DNA of 51,823 bases from Brevinematales bacterium (GTDB lineage Bacteria > Spirochaetota > Brevinematia > Brevinematales > JAOACQ01). The translations under genes were made by a program, and so were the position numbers. A model generated the notes under the pieces. That model worked only from the letters and a program-made list of their open reading frames with translations, was not told where the DNA came from and did not search any database. The stretch spans positions 1 to 51,823 of the forward strand of contig JAGVOW010000035.1 of assembly GCA_020052515.1 (NCBI GenBank). Reading direction: 5' to 3'. Every line of letters begins with the position of its first letter. The stretch's first letter is position 1. Positions 27,501 to 34,975 of this stretch are shown here, piece by piece.

Positions 27501-29248
27501 ATGTTGGAACCGTTCGCGTTCGATAAATAGAAAATACCAGGCGTATTGCTGATTCCCATTTTTTCACTGTAAAGATAATTTGTATCAATAGAAAAAGCAT
27601 TGGTAACAATAATAAAAACTTTTGATACATCCGCGTTGTTATTGGTAGCAAAAAGAGCGGAAACGTTGTAATAGAGAATTCCTAAATCACCTTCATAAAC
27701 CTTATTGGGGCTAATACTGCTATGGCCAGATGGCCCATTGTAGGTTTTTAATGCCAGAACATCATAATTTCTGAGCCCAGAAGCAATGAGAGGCATATCC
27801 ACAGCGTTTCCTGCGAATGATTTCATTTTACCCGTAGTCGCCGCCTTTGTCCAGGCAGAATCCGGATATTTTTCATTATTCACATAAATCTCAAAAGCCT
27901 TGCCGACGGCATCTGCTGTTTGAAGCGTAGTAAAGTTTGAAACTATTAATAAAATAGCGTTTGTAGCGGCTGTTCCTCCGCCATTATCGGGGTGAAATGT
28001 TTCCCCGGAGTTAAACCGTATCTTTAATCTGCGCCTATCGCCAGAACTGACATTTTTCAGCGTTACATTGACATTACCGGCGGAAGGATTGGCGTCAATG
28101 CCGTAGGTCCTTCCAAACGTTTTGGCCAACGTCCCTGTACTGGAAATAAAATGAACGCTCATAGCGTTTGTCAGGCCGGCATTAGTCCATGAATAGCCGC
28201 TCGGCAAGTCTACATAAAACTCACCCACTCCCGCTTCCTCATTGGTTGAAAAATTGGGCTTTATCCCAAAATAGAGCGCGGATGTCGCCCCGGCTTTCAG
28301 CTCCGCCGGGGAAATTTCCGAAACCACATTGGAACAGACACTTCGCACAATAAAATTAGAAAGGCCCAGCTGTAAACGGGAAGTGCCTGCTGACAAACAA
28401 CCTGAAAAACCATTGTAGTTTAAAGTGGCTATTCCAAGAAAAGGCCTTAAATTATTTGAAAACACAACTGACGTTTTACTCAAAAGATAATATGTATTGC
28501 TATAAGCCGCATTATTGCCGCGCGGATTCGGATTCGCGTACCAGTATATATTCTCGCCGTCATTGACAAAACGGAAAGTGATCGCGTTTGTATTGGTAGC
28601 CGCGTTGTGGTCCCACTCCAGGATATTTTGAAGGCTATTGACGAGTCCCGCTTCATTACTGGGCCCAGTCAAAATAATCTTAGAATTTGTAAACAGCGCT
28701 TCCTGCCAGCCGAAATAAGATGTCGGTGATTTGTCCTGCCAATCCAGCTCACTGATAATGGCTGTCTGGTCAAATTTCTGGCCTTCCATCCCATTGATCG
28801 TAGCGCCATTTGTCACGCTGGCCTTTGCTTCCACAAAACCAATATTGAAAACACCCGCGAGCCATGATGCGCTTCCATTGTCATTTCGGAGGAAAGACCT
28901 TGTGATTTCAAAACCGACTGGATTTTCTTTTGAAGCGTTCAAATTGCCGTTTGTAAACAGGGCATAAATGCCATAAAGGCTGGTAGTGTATCCTACCGGC
29001 CCGGCGGCATAGCCATTGGTCAAAAGCAACTGATTCCCGGCAGTCGTAAAATTAGTCAATTCCGGTCCCTGATCGCCGCCTGTCAGCTGATAAAGATTCG
29101 TCCAGACACCCAGAGCCATATTGTACTTTAAATTTGGTATCCAATTATTAGGGCTGGAAAAATTATCGCTCACATAATAAGCTGAAACGCTTTGATTCCA
29201 GGAGAAAAAAAACACAAAAAGCGCCGCAAGCCAGCAGGCAAAGCGCAT
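21527..29248 (-). CDS. Giant exported surface protein, T9SS-like C-terminus (paralogue 1)
   Basis: About 2,573 residues. The start at 29248 is chosen because GGAGGA lies five bases upstream and the peptide begins MRFACWLAALFVFFFSW, a signal peptide ending near SVSA; the longest frame adds six residues. The architecture mirrors the next gene: a lectin/ConA-like N-terminal region (about 24-320), about 13 diverged beta-sandwich modules (for example ISPLTVSNTLVSNNFTIVVQ, then KLVRIKLPELFTN), a regulatory-like domain (NGQYNFSLIPAGGYSLEL), a ZU5-like segment, SRGWSEDNLAVYYWDRVLKKW, and a FlgD-Ig domain ending SGIYIYRVIAGNSSYSGTV. The last 150 residues are the best conserved part between the two. 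The genes are three bases apart and arose by tandem duplication. Function as adhesins or surface fibres is inferred from size, repeats and export signals. Confidence 0.8.
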   Translation of the reverse strand: MRFACWLAALFVFFFSWNQSVSAYYVSDNFSSPNNWIPNLKYNMALGVWTNLYQLTGGDQGPELTNFTTAGNQLLLTNGYAAGPVGYTTSLYGIYALFTNGNLNASKENPVGFEITRSFLRNDNGSASWLAGVFNIGFVEAKASVTNGATINGMEGQKFDQTAIISELDWQDKSPTSYFGWQEALFTNSKIILTGPSNEAGLVNSLQNILEWDHNAATNTNAITFRFVNDGENIYWYANPNPRGNNAAYSNTYYLLSKTSVVFSNNLRPFLGIATLNYNGFSGCLSAGTSRLQLGLSNFIVRSVCSNVVSEISPAELKAGATSALYFGIKPNFSTNEEAGVGEFYVDLPSGYSWTNAGLTNAMSVHFISSTGTLAKTFGRTYGIDANPSAGNVNVTLKNVSSGDRRRLKIRFNSGETFHPDNGGGTAATNAILLIVSNFTTLQTADAVGKAFEIYVNNEKYPDSAWTKAATTGKMKSFAGNAVDMPLIASGLRNYDVLALKTYNGPSGHSSISPNKVYEGDLGILYYNVSALFATNNNADVSKVFIIVTNAFSIDTNYLYSEKMGISNTPGIFYLSNANGSNIIVLNYESNNTYLPAGSGVDTITIRFTNTPAVPDNNPGLTNYWPAVFYSSLTGDYTNTGTNSFYPSQMVLTRKKPPSGLVSISPLTVSNTLVSNNFTIVVQNTAAGTDNKIKLVRIKLPELFTNAANISSDLLGTPSAFTSNGSIYLIVDYTNGSATNFIVNNGYDNIHLTLQDNVAAQSDLTNVSVSNVEADNMNGDGWTSLSEDPVNGWDMAFFTPPARALGYVDSPNQETNVSDRTFHHIYTDVDITNIVLVIKNDSEEGNEITNARILFPSGITNAQLLGDNKLAMSVVSNERTNIGGGITNTNAVLYLQYTNTLKPKTGATIAEQDSVSLRIWNVINTPSMAQIEISTKNCKTNYTRAVEIPYDARLSYIYPPVNADGFLVMPDGFVDSSTNDYYELRYEVANRGNARNVILKSDIFIPTNFITNVKDYSSALITNNTSSYLSYDKNTGIFSLNYAQAFIDGNALAFSGGTNDTVVFYAIDIVSNNQTIVITNMISNNRQSAVLSVSNGKSQSLVIQNPPVMASYKIEPSVLFTETNMKTNTIVFSITNRGRGSNKLDYLKIDVPTALQGKILDIYDLWMNLSNSQDAAKIFISGPQDTIYINYYLSSVLPSGSNDTLSIYFRNNFTNETNCLWNLKADNFRLESPPETNLDILPAYSNVIHFVDRAEASVSPNGILTSSDTNAFAYVINNGKIGDSRGVQIFGVLIDILSPFTNAANLSCGNNGTAVFTNINGTNRVFANYPLGLNPGEADTIRFTLDDNWAVGTNTAILRSSVDYGDGGGFRSALIQSNKSITVDFSFPPAAATAYVTRGEMVPEDFTNYTYEFYLKNTTIFSGNNIKLVKITPPSTITNISFITSVVKGVSGVYDGTNVWVNYAASSMDLQISETDTIRLIGYDNVTNGDVYSNWGFKIANATNGEFTTNEQYLIAVNVPNGTTLSNIIYKPNCKAAAYIEAIGGVSGYENRIWTTITSNTFKYTVYNQSDSGNNLTKTRIYIPGVPGLFDTNSLQIVTNLMPAAISVSNKAITIVYNTPLVPGSGDVLTFRINDNLSYGETNLNWTNDSAYDTSDNRFKAAIPYGGHSWTLFFDMPSPSALAGIVYPNPAEVYTKTTNYTIAYSISNTGSGTADLWAAFITIPAPYRAGFSTGNASNSFATNIIYNSSNGVLALYYSNNFKPASNDLVYLSFANGTLSETNFNMDCFISNSTYSASAGDIDLDAKKLRIVSVPTYYLSPSSLSTVTYSNAVNVYINNDITGSGGLSKLSKVVVSFSTPFTNKLSVQSLLINSTNIKGMISSITLDYQAEGKFINAGGNDNLSISLLDQIDMGGTNTLVSMRGYNGYAWVDFDPALGYSNIIDFVMPSPVATAQLSCNQLYTTVSATNIGIKVVNKGTGSNKLTKVRLTLPAGFANLTVLSNQYFPDALSSVSSNVILVDYQTTNLFNSGFTDVLWCAFSNTYEAATNLNVLVEGANLTNGNTESNLVVFAGEGGESALNIYMNFPAISVFGYINGRSEIYTINTNDKVEYRIVNNSVNTTLTKAKIYYDSNLILSSVSNTWIASVVSISNSEPNNSNYLLVDYSANPIPFDRMDKITLNILYSITNITNFLMDSQVYLTQATNGWFATASAGYTKLLRVTQGNWGKVAGNISPQGYQVNVKIYYPGSSTLATNVDGELVSTLSETNGQYNFSLIPAGGYSLELTSSKFRTYRASITVISNTTNMISTITLQNAPLSPEATSVQQVVSYDDNKTKIEFPTSSVKKDFSVDIRLFDLTADQKDDLNKNKAVLSPSSVSGLKGYRLSIYDLNNNPVEGEVLNLDATLYLSYSKGDIESRGWSEDNLAVYYWDRVLKKWIKIGGKADTVNQWAIAKASYVHDQYAVFGGKTEEGVIKNVAVRPRVFTPTKDESGYFGNVRITFELDAAQTASGYQVKIYDLRGGLIRSFKRDGANTQGEIAWDAKDESGYPVKSGIYIYRVIAGNSSYSGTVIIVR

Positions 29249-29626
29249 AATTTCCTCCAACCGCAAGAATTAAAACCAGATTCGTCATAAAAAACAAATA
29301 AACTTTTTTTTATTGCTTTATAGTATCGGAAATTGTTGTCTAATAGTTTACTTTTAACTCGCCCCGCTACAGATACCATCTCCCCTCTTGGGAGGGGTTG
29401 GGGGTGGGTTATCTCGGTAGTGCCAGAAAAACAAAACCCACCCCTGACCCCTCCGCGGGAGGGGAAATGGTTTTGACCGGCTGAATAGTTATTTTCATAG
29501 CATTCTTAATTCTAACGACAAGGAAAACAAAAAACAAGCTCCACAAGGTACTGTTGTTATCCCTCTTTCGGTCGGATTTTCTTTTCTCTACATGATATTA
29601 CTGTATTTCCGGATAGAAAATGAAGT
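29249..29626. other. Intergenic region upstream of the giant-protein genes
   Basis: 378 bases without a credible gene, between the ispG stop and the first giant gene, both on the minus strand. It must hold the promoter of the surface-protein locus. A TATAAA on the minus strand near 29320 is the best -10 candidate, but no good -35 box is spaced correctly, so I do not call it. The paired inverted repeat at 29376-29470 lies in the middle. A string tttcggtcggattttc at 29566-29581 repeats 287-302 with one mismatch. No clear ispG terminator is seen. Confidence 0.55.
29376..29470. repeat. Paired inverted repeat, C-run family
   Basis: A left arm (29376-29410) and right arm (29435-29470) of about 35 bases are inverted copies of each other, beginning ccatctcccctc/ccatttcccctc and ending gggtgggtt. 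Each arm also contains a smaller hairpin (cccctc...gagggg). Only 24 bases separate the arms. It is the most symmetrical member of the family in this window and resembles a miniature palindromic element. Confidence 0.8.
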
Positions 29627-30676
29627 TTATTGAAAAATTTCCTCGAGCAAGGCAGAAATGATTTGATCTTTGGAAATGTTTTTTATGACTTTGCCGTTTT
29701 TGAAAAGAACGGCGCCTGTTTTGCCGACAGCCACACCGACATCGGCTTCGGAAGCCTCTCCCGGGCCATTCACCACGCAGCCCATTACAGCTACTTTTAA
29801 ATATTTTTTAACGTGCTTTGTTTTTTCGAGAAGTTCATTCACGGCCGCTTCGACGTCAAATTCCTTTCTGGCGCAGGTAGGACAGGATATAATCTCAATT
29901 CCTTCCTTCCGAAGTCCAAGCGAGCGAAGGATAGTACGAGCCGCTTCTATTTCTTTTACCACATCGCCCGTGATAGAAACCCGGATAGTATCACCAATTC
30001 CATCCAGCAATAAAGCACCGATGCCAATAGAACTTTTGACAATAGCCTGCTCATAAGTACCAGCTTCCGTCACTCCCAGATGAAGCGGATAATCCCGAAT
30101 TTCGGCAAAAAGCCTGTAAGCCCTCACCATTGTGGGAACATGCGAAGATTTCAATGAAACCTTAATTTCAAAAAATTCTAATTCTTCCAGAATTTTTATA
30201 TGTTCCAAAGCGCTGTCCACCAGCGCTTCAGCGGTGGGATGAGAAAATCTGGTTTTATCAATGGATCCGGAGTTGACACCGATACGAATAGGAATATTTT
30301 TATCGCGGCAAGCTTTGACAAGCGCTTGAACTTGCTCTTTATTTCTCAAGTTCCCGGGATTGATGCGCAAAGCATCGGCCCCAGCCTCTATGGATTCTAA
30401 AGCTAAGCGGTAATCAAAATGAATATCGGCCACAATAGGAATTCTGGTTTCATTCTTAATCAGCCGGATGGCCCTTGCGGACTCCTCATCTGGAATTCCA
30501 AGCCGGACAATCTCGCACCCCGCTTCTTCCAGCCTTTTGATTTCGGCCAGGACTAAAGGAATATTTTTGGTCGGACAGGAAGTCATCGATTGAATAGAAA
30601 TGGGAGCATCCCCTCCAATCGGAACATTCCCAATGTAAAGCTGCCTTGTTTTTCTTCTGCCGGTCTGATCACTCAT
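29627..30676 (-). CDS. ispG: 4-hydroxy-3-methylbut-2-enyl diphosphate synthase
   Basis: IspG (GcpE) reductively opens the cyclic diphosphate MEcPP to HMBPP in the MEP isoprenoid pathway, using a [4Fe-4S] cluster. The protein is 349 residues, the usual bacterial length. The cluster ligands are visible: CPTC (Cys265, Cys268), GCVVNGPGE (Cys300) and Glu307. The N-terminal TIM-barrel part includes SIQSMT and VADIHFDYRLA. The start overlaps the hisA stop by eight bases, so the two genes are translationally coupled although their pathways are unrelated. Last gene of the leftward run from fapA. Confidence 0.95.
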   Translation of the reverse strand: MSDQTGRRKTRQLYIGNVPIGGDAPISIQSMTSCPTKNIPLVLAEIKRLEEAGCEIVRLGIPDEESARAIRLIKNETRIPIVADIHFDYRLALESIEAGADALRINPGNLRNKEQVQALVKACRDKNIPIRIGVNSGSIDKTRFSHPTAEALVDSALEHIKILEELEFFEIKVSLKSSHVPTMVRAYRLFAEIRDYPLHLGVTEAGTYEQAIVKSSIGIGALLLDGIGDTIRVSITGDVVKEIEAARTILRSLGLRKEGIEIISCPTCARKEFDVEAAVNELLEKTKHVKKYLKVAVMGCVVNGPGEASEADVGVAVGKTGAVLFKNGKVIKNISKDQIISALLEEIFQ

Positions 30677-31388
30677 ACTGCATAGCTTCGGAAAGTTTGA
30701 AACGCCCTTCGTAAAGGGCTTTGCCGATGATGACGCCCCTTAAACCCAGCCTTTCATACTCTTTAAGCCTTCTGATATCATCTAAAACAGAAATCCCGCC
30801 TGATACAATAATGGGAATATCCGTTACCGTAAGCATAGTCTCTATCGCATCGTAATTAGGACCTTCTAGAGTGCCATCTCTGGTGATATCGGTATAAATC
30901 ACCTCTTCGACTCCAAATTCTTCCAGCTCCTTTACAATGTCCACCGCGCGCAGTGAGGTTGTTTCTTTCCAGCCGTTTTTTACCACAAAGCCGTCCGCCG
31001 CGTCAATAGCGACAATCACGCCATGCGGATCATTTTTGCAGAGCGTCTTGATAAATTTCTTATTCTCAATGGCCGCCGTACCAATAATAATCTTCTGCAC
31101 TCCGCGATTTTTCAAAGCGCGGATGATTCTATTATCCCGAATACCGCCGCCCACTTCAATTTCTATCTTGACTTCTTCCACAATTCTTTGAATAATGTCC
31201 AGATTCTTTGTTTTACCTTCAAAAGCTCCGTCTAAATCAACAATATGAAGCCTTTTCGCGCCCTCACGCTCCCAGAATTTCGCTTGAAAAACAGGCTCAT
31301 AAGAATAAACCGTTTCAAAATTGGGGTCACCTCGTACCAATCTCACACATTTTTTATCTTTTATGTCTATCGCGGGAATAATCAACAT
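30669..31388 (-). CDS. hisA: ProFAR isomerase (histidine biosynthesis)
   Basis: HisA converts ProFAR to PRFAR, an Amadori rearrangement on a TIM barrel. The start at 31388 gives MLIIPAIDIKDKKCVRL with catalytic Asp8 and a 239-residue protein of normal length; AAGGA precedes it. The longest frame would add eight residues and overlap hisH. The second catalytic region is visible as YTDITRDGTLEGPN, and the phosphate-binding loops as VGGGI and VSGGI. It lies 13 bases after hisH and overlaps ispG. HisF, which uses its product together with HisH, is not encoded in the window. Confidence 0.95.
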   Translation of the reverse strand: MLIIPAIDIKDKKCVRLVRGDPNFETVYSYEPVFQAKFWEREGAKRLHIVDLDGAFEGKTKNLDIIQRIVEEVKIEIEVGGGIRDNRIIRALKNRGVQKIIIGTAAIENKKFIKTLCKNDPHGVIVAIDAADGFVVKNGWKETTSLRAVDIVKELEEFGVEEVIYTDITRDGTLEGPNYDAIETMLTVTDIPIIVSGGISVLDDIRRLKEYERLGLRGVIIGKALYEGRFKLSEAMQYE

Positions 31389-31401
31389 TTTCCTTGCCCC
31401 C

Positions 31402-32004
31402 TTATAAAGCAATAAAATTTTCTATCATTTTTAAACCATTTTTATGGCTTTTTTCCGGATGATACTGAACAGCGCTGACATTATCTTTTGTGACAGCCGA
31501 AACATATTCTAAACCATAGACTGTTTTAGCGGCAATGACAGAACTGTCCGAAACAATCGGATAATAAGAATGATCAAAATAAAAATAAGCATTTTCCGGT
31601 AAATTGTCAAATATGCCTTTCTTTGTTATTAGCTCTACCTGATTCCAGCCGATTTGGGGAACAGGCAGATTTATATCGAAACGCACTACTTCTCCTTTTA
31701 ACACACCCAACCCTTCAAACGAACCGTTTTCATAGCTTTTCTCAAAGAGAAGCTGCAGTCCCAAACAAATTCCCAAAAAAGGTTTTTCAGAACGGATAAA
31801 ATCCAGGATAGGCGAAATAAGCCCAAACTTTTCCAAATTCTTCATCGCGTCTTCAAACGCTCCCACTCCCGGAAGCACTATCTTTTCCGCTAAACGCACA
31901 TCTTCAGGGGAAGATGTGATTTTTATATTTTCAGCTCCCGACTTCTTAAAAGCGTTATAAACACTGGCCAAATTTCCCATTCCATAATCAATAATACCGA
32001 TCAA
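31402..32004 (-). CDS. hisH: Imidazole glycerol phosphate synthase, glutamine amidotransferase subunit
   Basis: A class I glutaminase that supplies ammonia to HisF for making IGP and AICAR. The 200-residue protein has the nucleophile elbow GICLGLQLL (Cys80) and the His/Glu of the triad in QYHPEKS (His182, Glu184). The N-terminus IIDYGMGNLASV and the oxyanion-region PGVGAF are typical of HisH. It sits between hisB (94 bases upstream, with a palindrome in the gap) and hisA (13 bases downstream). Its partner hisF must lie elsewhere. Confidence 0.95.
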   Translation of the reverse strand: MIGIIDYGMGNLASVYNAFKKSGAENIKITSSPEDVRLAEKIVLPGVGAFEDAMKNLEKFGLISPILDFIRSEKPFLGICLGLQLLFEKSYENGSFEGLGVLKGEVVRFDINLPVPQIGWNQVELITKKGIFDNLPENAYFYFDHSYYPIVSDSSVIAAKTVYGLEYVSAVTKDNVSAVQYHPEKSHKNGLKMIENFIAL

Positions 32005-32061
32005 TTCTTCTCTCCTTTCTAATTAATTCATATAAGGCTAATCCAGACTTCTTGGATGCAC

Positions 32062-32099
32062 ACGCCATAGGCGCGGTTAATTAACCGCGCCTATGGCGT
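32062..32099. repeat. 38-base perfect palindrome with ggttaattaacc core (copy 2)
   Basis: Nineteen of nineteen pairs match. The inner 28 bases are identical to the palindrome at 10528-10559; the outer arms are extended by acgcc/ggcgt. Its last base is part of the hisB stop codon. Like copy 1 it follows the stop of a minus-strand gene and has no T-run. Confidence 0.85.
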
Positions 32100-32692
32100 C
32101 AACTTTGAATAAAATCTTTCGTAGAAGGAATAATATTTTTCATTCTCTCATCTTTTTCGACAGCCATTCGTAGCGCTCTGGCAAAAGCTTTGCAGGAAGC
32201 TTCTAAGATATGATGAAGATTGGCCCCTCTCTTTACCACAATGTGAACAGTAAAACCCATTGAGGCAAACCCATTGAAAAAGACATCCCCCAGCTCAAAA
32301 TTGAAATTTCCTATCTCCCCTTTGAACTCAGTAAAGTTAGTTACGCACAAAGGCCTTCCGCTGATATCAACGATTACTTCAACCAGGGCTTCGTCCAGCG
32401 GAACAGCCGATTGGCCAAAACGCCTCACTCCCTTTTTGTCGCCTAAAAGCTCTTTTACTCCGGCACCCAGCGCTATCCCCACATCTTCTACTAGATGGTG
32501 AAAATCCACATGGATATCTCCGCTGGCATCCAGCCGCATATCGATGAGACTGTGCATAGAGATAGTCTCCAGCATATGATTAAAAAATCCGATGCCCGTA
32601 TTCACCTCATATTTTCCCTGGCCATCCAGATTTAATTTCAATTCAATGTGCGTTTCCCTGGTCTTCCGGGAAAAATCCCCTTTTCTTTCCAT
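32099..32692 (-). CDS. hisB: Imidazoleglycerol-phosphate dehydratase
   Basis: Dehydrates IGP to imidazole acetol phosphate in histidine synthesis, with a di-Mn site. The start at 32692 (MERKGDFSRKTRETHIEL) has GGGAG seven bases before it and gives 197 residues, the family norm; the longest frame adds 17 unconserved residues. Metal-binding motifs are present: GFFNHMLE (His39), DFHHLVEDVG (His65, His66, Glu69) and the C-terminal NLHHILEASCKAFARA. It is a monofunctional enzyme without the phosphatase domain of E. coli HisB. The gene follows the SpoIIE-type phosphatase gene by 69 bases. Confidence 0.95.
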   Translation of the reverse strand: MERKGDFSRKTRETHIELKLNLDGQGKYEVNTGIGFFNHMLETISMHSLIDMRLDASGDIHVDFHHLVEDVGIALGAGVKELLGDKKGVRRFGQSAVPLDEALVEVIVDISGRPLCVTNFTEFKGEIGNFNFELGDVFFNGFASMGFTVHIVVKRGANLHHILEASCKAFARALRMAVEKDERMKNIIPSTKDFIQS

Positions 32693-32761
32693 AATACACT
32701 CCCACCTGGTATATATTTTAAAAATAAAACCAAAAAATCGCAATAGAGAGCCATAATATTT

Positions 32762-34930
32762 CTATTCTTTCTCCACAATCACCAGAGTCATATCGTCAAA
32801 TTGACTTCTTTCTCCTGAAAACGCCTTTATCCCGGCGATAATTCCCTTTCCCATTTCTTCCCCACCCTTTTTTCCCTGCTCCTTTAGCAATTCAGTAAGA
32901 CGTTCCATCCCGAAAAAATCCTCTTCTTTGTTTTTCGCTTCTTTCAGTCCGTCCGTATAAAGAACCATTTTATCTCCTGAAAACAGGCTTACCATGCTCT
33001 CCGATTTTAAATACTTATCCAGTTCTTTATCCACTCCCAAAATCAATCCACCAGTAGAGAGCGCCTCAACTTCCTGCTTCTCACTCCGGTAGACCAGAAT
33101 ATCCTCATGGCCAGCACCGCTGAAATAAACTTCATTTTTATTTTCTTCTATCTCGCAGTACAAAAATGTCATGAATTTTTCCCCTTCCATACTTACATAA
33201 AGCAAATTGTTTAATGTTTTTATAACTTCCTTTGTGTTTGTTGCCTCTCTAGCCGCAAAATAAAGCGCCGACTTCACCATTGCCATTACCAGCCCAGCTC
33301 CCACACCCTTTCCTGACACATCTCCCACCGCGATACCCACCTTATTCCCCTTTTCCACATAATCATAATAATCCCCACCTACTTCCATCGCAGCTTCATT
33401 GTACCCAAAAATTTTATACCCCTTGATCTGGGGCGTTTTCTTTGGAAAAAGATGGCTTTGAATATCTTTTCCTATTCTCATGTCATAAGCCAGCCTCTGC
33501 CTTTCCAACACATCTTCATGGTGTAGAGCATTGTTGAGCGTAACTCCGATTTGCAGGCCAAAATCCTGTAAAAATCTGATGTCCTGCCTCTTGTACGGCC
33601 TTAGATTTTCTCGTTTACCAATACCTAAAATACCTATCACTTTACCCTCGAGCATAAGAGGCACCGTCATATCAACAGCCGTTTCACGGGAAAATTTGAG
33701 ATAATCTCCTTTGATATCTCTATACTGCGGGTCCGCGTTTACTACATCTTTTTCCAGCACTATTTTATGATCAATGATATATTGGATAACCCTTTTGTAT
33801 TCCGCGGGGCTGAAATCTTTCAACCCTCTTTGATTTAATAAATCAAGCTGGTAATCACTTTCACTTTCCCTGGGCTTAAGAAGAATAAACATCTTTTCCA
33901 GATACAAAATACGATAGAGGTTTTCTGCAATCTTGTGTGTGAGTTCTTTCATATCCAATATCACAGAAAACCGCTTACTCATATTCTGCAGTTCTTTCTC
34001 AAAATCGTATTTGCGCCTTTGAAAAAAATGATCAATGTGCGGCTGTACAAATTTATAATAATAGAGAAATAGATAAAACAGAGCCGATATAAAAAGTGTC
34101 TTTTGCAGAATATTCAGCTGATTATAGGCATTTCCCGAAAAGTAAAGCACCGCGCCGATCGGAATAATAATCAATGATGTAACAGCCAGCCAGCCAGCGG
34201 TCTTATGAATCACGGTTTCAACACCTAACGCTTTGTACCTGATGAAATTGTAGATATTCAGCGTCAGGAATACAGTCACAAACACATAGCCAACAGGATA
34301 AACCCCTATTCCATAGGCGGCCAAATAGTCTATCACGGCAAAATACCCAAAAGAATAACTGAGCAGATATATTCTCAGCTTATTTTTCTCTAAAGCGTTT
34401 TTTTCCTGCCTGTAAGCAATGATCAGGTTAAGAATGGATTTTACTCCAAACCCTACCCAGAAAGCAAAAAAGAGATGGTGAAGCGGCCCGACATGGACAT
34501 AATAGCCCCAAAAATACTGATACGGCGGGTATTGCGCAATTAAACCAGAGAATACATTAACCAGCACAAAACCAACCATGACCAGGTAACCCAGGTACAA
34601 AACGATTCTCTCCTTTTTCCGGTAAATTCTTTTTGTGACATCCAGCGCGAAAAAATAGGAAGAAATGGATATAAATGGAACAGCTGCTAAATAATCTATC
34701 CGGATCCATAGATAAGCGGCTTCGGGAGTTTTTGACATATATTGAAAAAAGTATTCAAGCATGTACATGCCTATGAAAAAACTGGTGAGAAAAAGGCTTA
34801 ATCCCTGCCTCTTTTTCTTCCATAAGACAAAGAAAGCCAGAATGAAACAATACGTTGAAGAAAACAGATAGGGAACAGCAAAAGGGCTTAAATAATAATT
34901 GGAAAAATCGAACAGCTTATCTAACCCCAT
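32762..34930 (-). CDS. 7TM-GAF-SpoIIE serine phosphatase
   Basis: Residues 1-290 hold about seven to nine membrane helices like the N-terminal 7TM region of some sensor kinases. A GAF-like domain follows (about 320-475), then a linker helix, and a PPM/SpoIIE phosphatase domain (483-722) with its metal motifs intact: GGDYYD (Asp520), GDVSGKG (Asp537), YTDG (Asp660) and FDDMT (Asp712, Asp713). Such RsbU-like enzymes dephosphorylate anti-sigma-factor antagonists or other phosphoserine targets in response to a membrane signal. The ATG at 34930 follows an in-frame TTG; the ribosome binding site is weak. No antagonist or anti-sigma gene is adjacent; the neighbours are fapA upstream and hisB downstream. 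Confidence 0.85.
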   Translation of the reverse strand: MGLDKLFDFSNYYLSPFAVPYLFSSTYCFILAFFVLWKKKRQGLSLFLTSFFIGMYMLEYFFQYMSKTPEAAYLWIRIDYLAAVPFISISSYFFALDVTKRIYRKKERIVLYLGYLVMVGFVLVNVFSGLIAQYPPYQYFWGYYVHVGPLHHLFFAFWVGFGVKSILNLIIAYRQEKNALEKNKLRIYLLSYSFGYFAVIDYLAAYGIGVYPVGYVFVTVFLTLNIYNFIRYKALGVETVIHKTAGWLAVTSLIIIPIGAVLYFSGNAYNQLNILQKTLFISALFYLFLYYYKFVQPHIDHFFQRRKYDFEKELQNMSKRFSVILDMKELTHKIAENLYRILYLEKMFILLKPRESESDYQLDLLNQRGLKDFSPAEYKRVIQYIIDHKIVLEKDVVNADPQYRDIKGDYLKFSRETAVDMTVPLMLEGKVIGILGIGKRENLRPYKRQDIRFLQDFGLQIGVTLNNALHHEDVLERQRLAYDMRIGKDIQSHLFPKKTPQIKGYKIFGYNEAAMEVGGDYYDYVEKGNKVGIAVGDVSGKGVGAGLVMAMVKSALYFAAREATNTKEVIKTLNNLLYVSMEGEKFMTFLYCEIEENKNEVYFSGAGHEDILVYRSEKQEVEALSTGGLILGVDKELDKYLKSESMVSLFSGDKMVLYTDGLKEAKNKEEDFFGMERLTELLKEQGKKGGEEMGKGIIAGIKAFSGERSQFDDMTLVIVEKE

Positions 34931-34975
34931 CAAAAGAAACCCCAGTTCATTTTGACAACCCCCAAAATGCTTATC

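Noticed and set aside
29670-30056. Plus-strand open frame of about 128 codons inside ispG
   Set aside because: Antisense shadow of a highly conserved gene; composition reflects ispG codons read backwards.
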